DNA of 64,000 nt, taken from the NCBI GenBank assembly GCA_001604585.1, contig LVBW01000032.1, positions 1 through 64,000 on the forward strand. The letters are read 5' to 3'. Below are positions 28,311 through 37,850 of this stretch, one piece after another. The stretch's first letter is position 1, and each line of letters opens with the position of its first letter. The notes under the pieces were generated by a model. The model did not search any database. It was not told where the DNA came from and was given only the letters and a program-made list of their open reading frames with translations. Made by a program: the position numbers and the translations under genes. This DNA comes from Puniceicoccales bacterium Verruco_02 (GTDB taxonomy: Bacteria > Verrucomicrobiota > Verrucomicrobiia > Opitutales > Oceanipulchritudinaceae).

Positions 28311-29525
28311 ATGCCTGCCCAAGTCAGCGTATTGAAGGCCCAGCTCGAAGAGCTGCGCGAGAGCGCCCGACGCCGCCACCTGCGCGTTGTCGAGGGCGTC
28401 GCCTTTGGCCTGCCCGGCGAGGACGTGTTCCACTGCTTCAGCACCCGCCCGTCATATCAGCCCCACGGCAGCCCCCTGCCCTGCTTCTTTGTGATGCAGG
28501 AAGGCGGGCGCCTGCCAACGGAGCTGCCAAGGACTCTGGCCAGCCTGCGCGCTGCGGACAAGTCGCCCGTTGTAATCGTGCCCTTCAACGGTCTTGACGC
28601 ACCCACAGCCTTCATTGGCACGGCGATGAGCGAAAGGGCCACCCTGCACCTTCTCTGCCCGCTGGACGATGCCGCTTCGCGCAGCCGGGGCCTCTTGGAA
28701 AGCGGAATGCTCGCCACCCGCCGCGTGCTCATTGCGGGCCTTGGCAGCTTCGGCTCCACGGCTGCGGTCGAACTGGCCAAGGCCGGGGTAGGCTCCTTCG
28801 CCCTGCTGGACATGGACAGGCTGGAGCCGGGCAACGTGACCCGGCACGAGTGCGGGCTGGCGGACGTAGGGCGCTGGAAAACCCTCGCCGTGCGCGATGC
28901 CATACTGGCGCGCAACCCTGCGGCCAAGGTGGACACTTTCGAGCTGGACCTTAACACCCGCCTCGACTTGGTCTGCGAAGAAGCCCGCCGGAGCGACCTA
29001 GTCATCTGCGTCACAGATCAGGCCCGCAGCCGCTTCAACTGCAACGTGGCGGCCCTATCCGCCGCCCGCCCAGCCCTGTTTGCCCGCGCTATCACCCGCG
29101 CCACCGGAGGGGACGTGTTCCGTATGCGCCCCGGCGGCCCATGCCTATCATGCCTGTTCAATCAGGGCCTGAGCATGGGAGAGGACGAGGTGGCAAGCGA
29201 GCGCGCTGCCGCCGAACGCACGCCGGACTATGCCCCGCCGGGCAGCGCAGTGCAGGCGCAGCCGGGCCTTGCCTGCGACATAGCCCCGCTTGTCCAGATG
29301 CTTGTCAAACTGGCCCTTGTAGAGCTGGCCCCCCGCGGCATTGGCCACTGGGAGCGCCTACGCGAAGACCTCGCAGCGCCATTCTACATATGGGCGAACA
29401 GGCGAGACGACATCTACCGCGACTGGCAAGCGATGGACTACCTGTACAACCGCAATTCCATCATGCGCTGGTACGGGGTTCGCGTGCCAAGGGACAGTAG
29501 CTGCATGAGCTGCTCGATGAGCTAG
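28311..29525 (+). CDS. ThiF/E1-like adenylyltransferase
   Basis: VLIAGLGSFGSTAAVELAKAGVGSFALLDMDRLEPGNVTRHECGLADVGRWKTLAVRDAILARNPAAKV; CxxC pairs CLSC and CMSC. Confidence 0.92.
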   Translation: MPAQVSVLKAQLEELRESARRRHLRVVEGVAFGLPGEDVFHCFSTRPSYQPHGSPLPCFFVMQEGGRLPTELPRTLASLRAADKSPVVIVPFNGLDAPTAFIGTAMSERATLHLLCPLDDAASRSRGLLESGMLATRRVLIAGLGSFGSTAAVELAKAGVGSFALLDMDRLEPGNVTRHECGLADVGRWKTLAVRDAILARNPAAKVDTFELDLNTRLDLVCEEARRSDLVICVTDQARSRFNCNVAALSAARPALFARAITRATGGDVFRMRPGGPCLSCLFNQGLSMGEDEVASERAAAERTPDYAPPGSAVQAQPGLACDIAPLVQMLVKLALVELAPRGIGHWERLREDLAAPFYIWANRRDDIYRDWQAMDYLYNRNSIMRWYGVRVPRDSSCMSCSMS

Positions 29526-29573
29526 GAGTGTTTGCAAATATACGGACTAGGCAGCCCGATTTGCAGACACTCC
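29525..29573. promoter_or_regulatory. 15-bp near-perfect inverted repeat after the E1-like gene
   Basis: GGAGTGTTTGCAAAT ... ATTTGCAGACACTCC (one G:T position), 19-bp spacer. Confidence 0.5.
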
Positions 29574-29590
29574 CTTGAAAACCCTCGAAG

Positions 29591-30721
29591 CTATTCGGGT
29601 AGGCTGCCAAGACGGACCGGCTGCGCCTCAGGGTGGCTCACCCTTGCAATCGTTCCCCCACCCCTGCGGCGCTCAAGGCGGATCTCCCCGCCAAGCATGC
29701 GTATGCCGTGCCGGGCCACGGTGAGGCCCATTCCGCGCCCGACTGCGGTCTTGCCCGATATGAAAGGCTCGAAGGCGTGGTCCTCGATCTCCGGGTCTAG
29801 CCCCTGACCACGATCCTGCACGAGCAGTTCCAAAGATCCCTCCCCCTGGGCGGGAATAACTTCCAGCTCTATGCTCCTGTCGGCTGAGGAGGCGTTGTCC
29901 GGGTAGCTCTCCCATGCGTTGATGAGCAGACGGCCCAACACCTCCTCAAAAGTCTCGATATTGGTCTCCAGATACATGCCGGGGGCCGGGTTGATGACGC
30001 GCACCTGTGCAGGCACTTTGTAGTCGCCAATGAAGCGACGTATCGCCCCCTCCACAGCCTCGTCCAAAGACACGCGCACAAAGTGCGGCTTCTCGTCGGT
30101 GGCGATGGTGGAGAGCTGCTGGACAATCTTCACCATGCGCTTCACGGCCTTGTCGATAAGCTCGCTGGAGCGGCGCACGAGGGCCGGGTTGTCCGAGGCC
30201 GTGCGCAGAAGGTCCACATAGCCCACCACCACGCCCAGCAGGTTGTTCAGGTTGTGGGCGATGCCCTGCGTAATGGCACCGACGGCGGCGGACTGGCGAG
30301 CATCGGCGAGGCGGTTTTGCAAGTCGAGGTTGCGGCGGTGGTTCTCGCGAATGCGCAGCTGCGTGTTCACGCGGGCCATCGTCTCGTCTAGGTCGATGGG
30401 CTTTGTAATGTAGTCCGAGCCGCCCGCGTTAAGCCCCGCCAGCTTGTTCTCGCGGCTGTCCTTGGCGGTGATGAATATTACGGGCAGATCCTCGGTGCCG
30501 GGCATCTCGCGCAGACGGCGGCACACCTCCATCCCGTCCATGACAGGCATCATAACATCCAGAAGTACCAGTGAAGGCTTGGACTCGGCAATGCGCTCCA
30601 GAGCCTCCACGCCGCTGCTTGCAGTGACAACACACATCCCTTCCTTCTCCAGCTTGCGCTGAAGAATTCTCACATTCACAGGCTGGTCATCGACGACCAG
30701 AATTGTGGGGGGCTTGTTCAC
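29591..30721 (-). CDS. Hybrid response regulator / sensor histidine kinase
   Basis: PTILVVDDQPVNVRILQRKLEKEG...LVLLDVMMPVMDG; GAITQGIAHNLNNLLGVVVGYVDLL; GLDPEIEDHAFEPFISGKTAVGRGMGLTVARHGIRMLGG. Confidence 0.93.
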   Translation of the reverse strand: MNKPPTILVVDDQPVNVRILQRKLEKEGMCVVTASSGVEALERIAESKPSLVLLDVMMPVMDGMEVCRRLREMPGTEDLPVIFITAKDSRENKLAGLNAGGSDYITKPIDLDETMARVNTQLRIRENHRRNLDLQNRLADARQSAAVGAITQGIAHNLNNLLGVVVGYVDLLRTASDNPALVRRSSELIDKAVKRMVKIVQQLSTIATDEKPHFVRVSLDEAVEGAIRRFIGDYKVPAQVRVINPAPGMYLETNIETFEEVLGRLLINAWESYPDNASSADRSIELEVIPAQGEGSLELLVQDRGQGLDPEIEDHAFEPFISGKTAVGRGMGLTVARHGIRMLGGEIRLERRRGGGTIARVSHPEAQPVRLGSLPE

Positions 30722-30823
30722 TGGAAAGGCGGTTACAGAACCGAGCGCGCTAGAAAGAGGGCGGAGTGTGTATTAAACAAAAGCAAGGGCGGCCGTGTTC
30801 CGAATCCTGTAAGCAACAATCGT

Positions 30824-31699
30824 TCAGCATCCACGCATCTTGAATGCTTTCAAGGTGTTTTTCATCAACATTGCAACTGTCATCGGACCAACACCGCCGG
30901 GAACGGGCGTGATGGCCTCGCAAAGGGGGGCCACGGCGTCGTAGTCCACGTCTCCGACAAGGCGCTGCCCGCTCTTGCGCGAGGCATCGGCAATGCGGTT
31001 GATTCCCACGTCTATCACCACAGCGCCCGGCTTGACCATGTCGGCGCTTACAAAGCGGGCGCGACCGATGGCGGCGATTAGTATGTCCGCCTGCGCCGTT
31101 TTCGAGGGCAGATCCTTTGTGCGGGAATGGCATACCGTCACGGTGGCGTCGGCAAAGGGGCCTTTCTGGAGCATTAGTAGAGCCGCTGGCTTGCCAACGA
31201 GCAGGCTGCGGCCGAGCACTACGACGTGCTTGCCGGCCGTGCGAACGCCCGTGCGGCGGAGCAGTTCCACGATGCCCGAGGGCGTGCAGGAGGCAAAGCC
31301 GGACTCGTCGTCCTGCACCAGTTTGCCGACGCTTGCGGCGTTCAGTCCGTCAACGTCCTTTAGCGGGCTGATGCGGTTAAAAGTGTCGCGCTCGTTCATG
31401 TGCTTGGGCAGCGGGGCCTGCACAAGGATGCCGTGCACGGAAGAGTCGGCGTTAAGAGCGTCGATGAAGGCGAAAAGCTCCGCCTGAGTCGTAGCCTCGG
31501 GCAGCACTGTGACTATGCCCGTCATGCCGATTTTTGCAGCAGTCTCCTGCTTCTTTTTGACATAGGACACCGAGGCCGGGTCCTCGCCCACGCGCACAAG
31601 GTGAATGCAGGGGCGGGCGTTTTCGGGCATGGCGCTCACTTCGGAGCGAAGCTCCTCGATGAGTTGCCCTGCAATGGCGTTTCCGTCGATGACTGTCAT
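30824..31699 (-). CDS. folD: Methylenetetrahydrofolate dehydrogenase/cyclohydrolase
   Basis: [56 protein letters not shown]. Confidence 0.96.
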   Translation of the reverse strand: MTVIDGNAIAGQLIEELRSEVSAMPENARPCIHLVRVGEDPASVSYVKKKQETAAKIGMTGIVTVLPEATTQAELFAFIDALNADSSVHGILVQAPLPKHMNERDTFNRISPLKDVDGLNAASVGKLVQDDESGFASCTPSGIVELLRRTGVRTAGKHVVVLGRSLLVGKPAALLMLQKGPFADATVTVCHSRTKDLPSKTAQADILIAAIGRARFVSADMVKPGAVVIDVGINRIADASRKSGQRLVGDVDYDAVAPLCEAITPVPGGVGPMTVAMLMKNTLKAFKMRGC

Positions 31700-31795
31700 G
31701 AATCCGGTGGCTTGGTTGGAGATGTGGAATGTATCCAAGCGCAGACTATTACGAATGCGCGAATTACTGAAGAAGAAAAAAACGGCGGCATATGC

Positions 31796-32080
31796 TCAGG
31801 CCACACCAAGGCGCGCCTTCACCTCTTCCATCGTCAGGCCATTCACCCTCAGCAGCTTCTCGCGGGAAGAGTCGCCCTTTTCCACCGCTACGGCGCGCTT
31901 TGGCAGGCCGAGCGCCCCTGCCAACAGCTCCTCCACAGCCCTGTTTGCGCGACCGCCCTCGGGCGGGGCGCTCACCTTCAGCTTCAGCCTGCCGTCCGCC
32001 TGCCAGCCGACAACTTCCGCTCGCGATGCGTTGGGCACCACGCGCAGCGGCAAAAGGCAACTAGCACCCTCCGCACTCAC
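31796..32080 (-). CDS. DUF167/YggU family protein
   Basis: LPLRVVPNASRAEVVGWQADGRLKLKVSAPPEGGRANRAVEELLAGALGL; GTG start overlapping the upstream stop (GTGA). Confidence 0.85.
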   Translation of the reverse strand: MSAEGASCLLPLRVVPNASRAEVVGWQADGRLKLKVSAPPEGGRANRAVEELLAGALGLPKRAVAVEKGDSSREKLLRVNGLTMEEVKARLGVA

Positions 32081-33153
32081 AGGCCGGTGTCCGGATAGCT
32101 GCCCAGCCAGCGCACCATCGGGCAGAGCGATTCCAGCTCGCTCATTGCCTCCTTTACGTGCGCCTCGTCCACATGGCCGATGAAGTCGATGTAAAAGTAG
32201 TAGTCCCAGGCCTTCCTGCGCGTCGGGCGGGACTCGATCTTGCAAAGGTTGATGCCCCGCTTGCTGAAACAGCTCACTACGTCCACTAGCTGGCCGGGCC
32301 GGTCGCGAATCGTGAACACGATGCTCGTGCGGTCCCTGCCCTTGCCAAGGGGCGGCGAGGAGTGCTTCCCGATGACGATGAAGCGGGTGACGTTGTCGCC
32401 CACGTCCGCGATGTTCTCCGCGATGATGGGCACCTCGTACATCTCCGCCGCCACGCGGCTGCCGATTGCGGCCACGCCCTCGTTGTCCCGCGCGTGGACA
32501 ACCGCCGCCGCCGTGCTGTCGCAGGCTATCTGCTCGGCATCGGGCAACATGCGCGCAAGCCACTGGCGACACTGTCCAAGGGCGTTGTCCTTGGAATAGA
32601 CAGTGAGAATTTCGCTTAGCGGACTCTTGCTGACCAAAAAGTGGTTAATTTCCAGATACACCTGCGCGGTTATGAGCAGCTCGCTCTGCACTAGATCGTC
32701 CAAGGTGCCCAGCACCGTGCCCTGCGTGGAGTTCTCCACCGGAACAATTCCGTAGTCGGCATCGCCACGCTTAACGGCGGCGAATACGTCCGGCACCACG
32801 CGGCAGCGAGAATAGTTGCAACTGGACCCGAACTGCTTCATCGCCGCCTGATGGGTGTACGTGCCCTCGGGGCCGAGATAGGCTATTGTAAGCTGCTTTT
32901 CCAGTGCGATTGCGGCTGAAATAACCTCGCGGTATATTTTGCGCAGGGCCTTGTCGGGGAGCGGCCCTTTGCTGGACGCAACGAGTTTGTCAAAGACCTC
33001 CTCCTCGCGGCTTGGCACGTAAATGTCCATGCCCTGCTCGTGCTTGATGTGCCCGATGCGGGCGGCAAGGCGCACGCGCTCGTTTAGGCGCTCGACTATC
33101 TCCTTGTCAATGGAGTCTATGGAATCGCGAAGTTGCTTGAGGCTGTCGTCCAT
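32077..33153 (-). CDS. pheA: Chorismate mutase/prephenate dehydratase
   Basis: LKQLRDSIDSIDKEIVERLNERVRLAARIGHIKHEQG; IAYLGPEGTYTHQAAMKQFG; ACT region ESRPTRRKAWDYYFYIDF. Confidence 0.95.
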   Translation of the reverse strand: MDDSLKQLRDSIDSIDKEIVERLNERVRLAARIGHIKHEQGMDIYVPSREEEVFDKLVASSKGPLPDKALRKIYREVISAAIALEKQLTIAYLGPEGTYTHQAAMKQFGSSCNYSRCRVVPDVFAAVKRGDADYGIVPVENSTQGTVLGTLDDLVQSELLITAQVYLEINHFLVSKSPLSEILTVYSKDNALGQCRQWLARMLPDAEQIACDSTAAAVVHARDNEGVAAIGSRVAAEMYEVPIIAENIADVGDNVTRFIVIGKHSSPPLGKGRDRTSIVFTIRDRPGQLVDVVSCFSKRGINLCKIESRPTRRKAWDYYFYIDFIGHVDEAHVKEAMSELESLCPMVRWLGSYPDTGL

Positions 33154-33377
33154 CGTAGGGCATACAATCAAGACAATTCGCGCCCTTCAGGCAAGAGCAC
33201 TCTTTGCCGCGAGGCCCAAGCCGCCAGAGCACAAAAATATTCCGGCAACTTTGTTTGAAAAAACAGCATTACCGAACACCTATAGTGAAACAGGTATCGC
33301 ATGGAATATATCCAACCGCCCACAAGCAAGGTCCTATTGTGATACGCGCCTCGTAAATAACCACGTATAGGCACTAC

Positions 33378-33992
33378 ATGAACACCCCCATCAGGCTCCT
33401 GCTTCCAGCACTGCTACTAATCTCAACCGGCTCCAGCGCGCGCGCTGACTTCTCAGGCGAGTTCGACCTTGGGACCGGAGCCACTTACTCCAACAGCTCC
33501 GGCAGCTTTGGGAACTGGTCGTATGAAATATCTACATACATGGGATCCGCCAGTGTGACCACCACAAATGCGCCCCTCTCGCTCTCTCTCTACACGTATT
33601 CCGACTGGGATGTCCCTTGCACAGCCTCGCTGACATATTCCGCCGCTGCCTTCGATGGCACCATCAGCTTCAGTGCAGACGTGCTCACGGGCCTGACAGT
33701 AACTGTGGGCAATGGTTCGGAGACGATCGACGCCGTGGACAACACCTTCACGTTCGACCTGACAAGCGGCGACACATTCACCATATCGCTGACCGCGACA
33801 GGCGACTATTACTGGCATGACTTTGGCGGTGGCAACGGTAGCTACATTTCTTTGCCCGTGACATACACCTCAGTCATATCAAATTTCACTGCCACACCTG
33901 TCCCCGAGCCATCCACATACGCCATCATTGCAGGCATTGGCACGCTTGTTTACGCCATCAGGTTACGCAAGCGCCACAGCAAAGGGCAATAA
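33378..33992 (+). CDS. PEP-CTERM sorting-signal protein
   Basis: Signal peptide; C-term VPEPSTYAIIAGIGTLVYAIRLRKRHSKGQ. Confidence 0.9.
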   Translation: MNTPIRLLLPALLLISTGSSARADFSGEFDLGTGATYSNSSGSFGNWSYEISTYMGSASVTTTNAPLSLSLYTYSDWDVPCTASLTYSAAAFDGTISFSADVLTGLTVTVGNGSETIDAVDNTFTFDLTSGDTFTISLTATGDYYWHDFGGGNGSYISLPVTYTSVISNFTATPVPEPSTYAIIAGIGTLVYAIRLRKRHSKGQ

Positions 33993-34028
33993 CTGCCAAG
34001 GGATAGAGTATTACAAGCCCACGTTGAT

Positions 34029-34057
34029 GCCCCCCTGCGCCGACGGGGGCTTCTTGT
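34029..34057 (+). terminator. Rho-independent terminator-like hairpin
   Basis: GCCCCCctgcgccgacGGGGGC + ttcttgttg. Confidence 0.6.
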
Positions 34058-34255
34058 TGATTTTGCCACACTCATCCATGGGGGCAGGCTTTCGCCTTGG
34101 TAGTCAACCCGTGGCACCCTGCCAAGGACACACGCGCAATAAAGAACAGCCAAGAAAGCGCATCCGAACCACTTACCGGGCACCCGGCTGCTGCACGGGC
34201 CACAAATGGAGACTTGCTACTGCGGGCTAGCAAGGCACAATCCAGCCTTTACGCG

Positions 34256-36091
34256 ATGAAAACCTTGAGTCCGCTAGAAGAACTCCGCCACTCGGCCAGT
34301 CATATACTGGCCACGGCGGTACTGCGCCTGTATCCCGAAGCAAAGCTCGACATCGGTCCCGCGACCGACGCCGGGTTTTACTACGACATAGACCTCGACA
34401 AGAAGCTCACTACCGAAGACCTCGAACAAATCGAGGCCGAGATGTACAAGGTCGTGAAGGAAAACCAGCGCTTCGAGCGCCGCGAGGTTAGCCGCGAGGA
34501 GGCCGTCGAACTCATCACACAGAGCGGGCAACAACGCTACAAGCTGGGCCGCCTCGCGGACGTGCCCGAAGGCGCACCCATCTCCTTTTACAAGAACGGC
34601 GAATTCCTGGACCTCTGCGCCGGGCCGCACGTCAACTACACATCGAAGGTCAAGGCGATAAAGCTCCTGCAAATCGCAGGCGCCTACCACCGCGGCGACG
34701 AGAAAAACAAGCAGCTCCAGCGCATTTACGGAACGGCCTTCCCGAGCAAGCAGGAGCTGGAGGACTACCTCAAGCAGCAGGAAGAGGCCCGCCAGCGCGA
34801 CCACCGCAAGATAGGCAAGGAGATGAACCTCTTTGTCATAGACGACAGCGTGGGGCCGGGGATGATACTCTGGACGGGGCGCGGCACGATAATCCGTCAG
34901 GAACTGATGGACTTCATCATGCAGCACCTGCGCCGTCAGGGCTACCAGCAGGTTACCACCCCTCACATCGGCCGTCTTGGCCTGTACCGCACCAGCGGTC
35001 ACTTCCCCTACTACCGCGCCAGCCAGTTCCCGCCCATCATAGAGCCGGGCGCAATGGAGACGCTTGTCGAGCACAAGTGCAGCTGCTCGGAACTGTCCAA
35101 CAAGCTCGATTCGGGCGATGCGGACGGCTTCCTCCTGAAGCCGATGAACTGCCCGATGCACATCAAGATTTTCCAGTCCCGGCCCCACTCCTACCGCGAG
35201 CTGCCCATCCGCCTTGCGGAGTTTGGCACCGTGTACCGCTGGGAACAGTCGGGCGAACTGAACGGCCTGACCCGCGTGCGCGGCTTCACACAGGACGACG
35301 CGCATATATTCTGCACCGAAGAGCAGCTGGGCGCGGAAATCAACGGCTGCCTCTCGCTCGTAAAGACCGTGTTCGCAACGCTGGGCATCAAGTCCTTCCG
35401 CGTGCGCGTCGGCCTTCGCGACCCGGACTCCTCCAAGTACGTCGGCAGCGCAGAAGGCTGGGACAAGGCAGAGAGCGCCCTGCGCAAGGCCGCCGAAGGC
35501 TTGGGCGTACCCTTCGTCGAGGAACAGGGCGAGGCCGCTTTCTACGGGCCGAAGATCGACTTCGTCGTAAAGGACGTGATCGGCCGCGAATGGCAGCTTG
35601 GCACCGTGCAGGTGGACTACAACCTGCCCGAACGCTTCAAACTCGAATACATCGGCGCGGACAACAAGGCACACCGCCCCGTCATGATACACCGCGCGCC
35701 CTTCGGCTCGCTGGAACGCTTCACAGGCGTCCTCATCGAGCACTTCGGGGGCAATTTCCCCACTTGGCTCGCCCCCGAGCAGCTCCGCATCATCACCATA
35801 ACCGATGCGGAAAATGCCTTCGCTGAGGAGCTTGTGGCCAAGGCCCGCGACATGGGCATCCGCGTGACGATGGATTCAGAGTCCGACAAGCTGGGCGCCA
35901 AGATTCGCCGCGCCGAGACGGAAAAGGTGCCCTGGATGTTCGTAATCGGCAAAACGGAAGCCGCCGAAGGCTGCGTGACCGTCCGCTCGCGCATCAGCAA
36001 GGCGTCCGAGGGCAAGAAGGGGGCCGACGAAGCCCTCGCCATGATAAGGCAGGCCATCGAGACCCGCGCCCTGCCCGAAGCAAGCGCCTAA
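34256..36091 (+). CDS. thrS: Threonine--tRNA ligase without TGS domain
   Basis: [80 protein letters not shown]. Confidence 0.96.
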   Translation: MKTLSPLEELRHSASHILATAVLRLYPEAKLDIGPATDAGFYYDIDLDKKLTTEDLEQIEAEMYKVVKENQRFERREVSREEAVELITQSGQQRYKLGRLADVPEGAPISFYKNGEFLDLCAGPHVNYTSKVKAIKLLQIAGAYHRGDEKNKQLQRIYGTAFPSKQELEDYLKQQEEARQRDHRKIGKEMNLFVIDDSVGPGMILWTGRGTIIRQELMDFIMQHLRRQGYQQVTTPHIGRLGLYRTSGHFPYYRASQFPPIIEPGAMETLVEHKCSCSELSNKLDSGDADGFLLKPMNCPMHIKIFQSRPHSYRELPIRLAEFGTVYRWEQSGELNGLTRVRGFTQDDAHIFCTEEQLGAEINGCLSLVKTVFATLGIKSFRVRVGLRDPDSSKYVGSAEGWDKAESALRKAAEGLGVPFVEEQGEAAFYGPKIDFVVKDVIGREWQLGTVQVDYNLPERFKLEYIGADNKAHRPVMIHRAPFGSLERFTGVLIEHFGGNFPTWLAPEQLRIITITDAENAFAEELVAKARDMGIRVTMDSESDKLGAKIRRAETEKVPWMFVIGKTEAAEGCVTVRSRISKASEGKKGADEALAMIRQAIETRALPEASA

Positions 36092-36125
36092 GCCCATTAT
36101 TGAGCAAGAGTTTATGCAATCCGAG

Positions 36126-36157
36126 AGGCCCGGCCATTCGATATGGACCGGGCCTTT
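36126..36157 (+). terminator. Terminator-like hairpin after thrS
   Basis: AGGCCCGG-ccattcgatatgga-CCGGGCCT + TT. Confidence 0.65.
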
Positions 36158-36272
36158 CCGCTGTACTGAAGAGGCTGGCGTTAAGGCCAGGGAGCATACA
36201 ACGGCACGAAATAAACTCCTTTCGGGCATTGACAGGCAGGGGGCGTCCTGTTTCATTCGGACTTTTTCAGCC

Positions 36273-36398
36273 ATGAAAGTCGTAAGCTCCCTGAAGTCGC
36301 TCAAGCACCGCCACCCGGACTGCCAAGTCGTCCGCCGCAAGGGGCGCGTGTACGTGATCAACAAGACCAATCCGCGTTTCAAGGCACGCCAGGGCTAG
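36273..36398 (+). CDS. rpmJ: 50S ribosomal protein L36, Zn-ligand-poor (C-) type
   Basis: [41 protein letters not shown]. Confidence 0.93.
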   Translation: MKVVSSLKSLKHRHPDCQVVRRKGRVYVINKTNPRFKARQG

Positions 36399-36460
36399 TC
36401 CCATCAGGCAGCGCCACACGGAACAGTCCCCCAATAATTCAGGAGAGGAGAAGAGCAATC

Positions 36461-36709
36461 GTGAAATCCAACATTCATCCAAAGACCAGCCCGGTGTGCT
36501 TCATGGACGTGTCCACGGGCCGCAAGTTTCTCACCCGTTCCACCCTTCGTTCGGACCGCAAGGAAAAGATCGACGGCGTTGAATACACGGTGATACTGCG
36601 CGACGTGACCATGGACAGCCACCCGGTTTACACCGGCGAAAAGCGCTTTGTCGATACCGCGGGCCGCGTGGACAAGTTCAACAAGAAGTTCACCCGCCGC
36701 CGCGCCTAG
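36461..36709 (+). CDS. rpmE2: 50S ribosomal protein L31 type B
   Basis: MKSNIHPKTSPVCFMDVSTGRKFLTRSTLRSDRKEKIDGVEY...YTGEKRFVDTAGRVDKFNKKF. Confidence 0.94.
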   Translation: MKSNIHPKTSPVCFMDVSTGRKFLTRSTLRSDRKEKIDGVEYTVILRDVTMDSHPVYTGEKRFVDTAGRVDKFNKKFTRRRA

Positions 36710-36739
36710 CGCGAGTGGTCTGAATCACTTTATTCACCG

Positions 36740-36774
36740 TGCGCCCGCCGGGAGGCAATGCCCCGACGGGCGCA
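36740..36774 (+). terminator. Terminator-like hairpin after rpmE2
   Basis: TGCGCCCG ... CGGGCGCA + tgtt. Confidence 0.6.
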
Positions 36775-36920
36775 TGTTGTATGTAAACTTATGCGGTTTG
36801 GTGCCTTACAGCGGGCGGCCCACAACATGCCTTCGCACGGCTGAATGGGATTGGCGTGCCTCGCATCCAAGACTCCTGCCGCGTGCGCAACAAATACTCA
36901 TCCAACAAGAGCAGCAGCAT

Positions 36921-37850
36921 ATGTCAGTCGGTCTTCTATTCTCCGGTCAGGGCGCCCAGAGTGTGGGCATGGGCAAGAGCCTTTGTGACAACAGCGCAGC
37001 AGCACGCACCGTGTACGAAAGCGCGGACAAGGCGCTGGGCTGGTCCATAAGCGAGCTATCCTTCAACGGCCCCAACGAGGCCCTGACGCAGACCAAGGTC
37101 TGTCAGCCCGCGCTCTTTGTTCAGGGCATGGCAATAGTGGCCGCGCTGGAAGAGACCGGCCGCCTGCCGCAAGTGGGCACGGCGCTGGGCCTGTCGCTGG
37201 GTGAACTTACGGCACTGACCTACGCCGGGGCCTTCAGCTTTGCAGACGGCCTGCGCACAGTGGCAGAGCGCGGCAGACTGATGCAACTGGCCTGCGAGGC
37301 CACAGTGGGCACAATGGTGTCGCTAATTGGCGGCAGCGTGGAACAGGTAAAGGAGCTTTGCGCAGCGCATGACGTTGACATGGCAAACCTTAACTGCCCC
37401 GGCCAGATAGTCATATCCGGCGACAAGGACAAGTGCCTCAAGGCGGCCGAGGCGGCCAAGGCGTCGGGCCTTTTCAAGATGGTCGTCCCGCTCAACGTGG
37501 CCGGTGCCTACCACAGCCGCCTTATGCAGGGCGCGGCGGACGAGTTCGCCAAGTTCCTGACAACAGTGCAGATAAAGGCCCCGCGCATCCCGGTTTTCAG
37601 CAACGTTACCGGCAGCGCCCATACAAGCCCCGACTCAATCCGCGAAAACCTAGTAAAGCAGGTTACAAGCTCTGTGCTCTGGGAGGACGACATGCGCGCT
37701 GCTGCTGCACTCGGCATTGGCGAATACATAGAATGCGGCCCAGGCAAGGTGCTCAACGGCATGGCCAAGCGCATCGACCGCGCCCTGAAGGTGCAAAGCG
37801 TGAGCGAATGGGCAGAGCTTGAGGCGCTGCCCACGATAGTCAGAGCCTAG
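36921..37850 (+). CDS. fabD: Malonyl CoA-ACP transacylase
   Basis: MSVGLLFSGQGAQSVGMGKSL; GLSLGELTALTYAGAFSFADGL. Confidence 0.95.
   Translation: MSVGLLFSGQGAQSVGMGKSLCDNSAAARTVYESADKALGWSISELSFNGPNEALTQTKVCQPALFVQGMAIVAALEETGRLPQVGTALGLSLGELTALTYAGAFSFADGLRTVAERGRLMQLACEATVGTMVSLIGGSVEQVKELCAAHDVDMANLNCPGQIVISGDKDKCLKAAEAAKASGLFKMVVPLNVAGAYHSRLMQGAADEFAKFLTTVQIKAPRIPVFSNVTGSAHTSPDSIRENLVKQVTSSVLWEDDMRAAAALGIGEYIECGPGKVLNGMAKRIDRALKVQSVSEWAELEALPTIVRA

Noticed and set aside
28130-28597. 155-aa ORF overlapping the small ORF and the E1 start in another frame
   Set aside because: Arg/Pro-rich shadow; the E1 frame is clearly coding
31796-32572. 258-aa ORF as a single gene
   Set aside because: The upstream part lies inside pheA in another frame; only the DUF167 part from the GTG at 32080 is supported
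34274-35743. 489-aa ORF antisense to thrS
   Set aside because: High-GC shadow ORF; thrS is unambiguous
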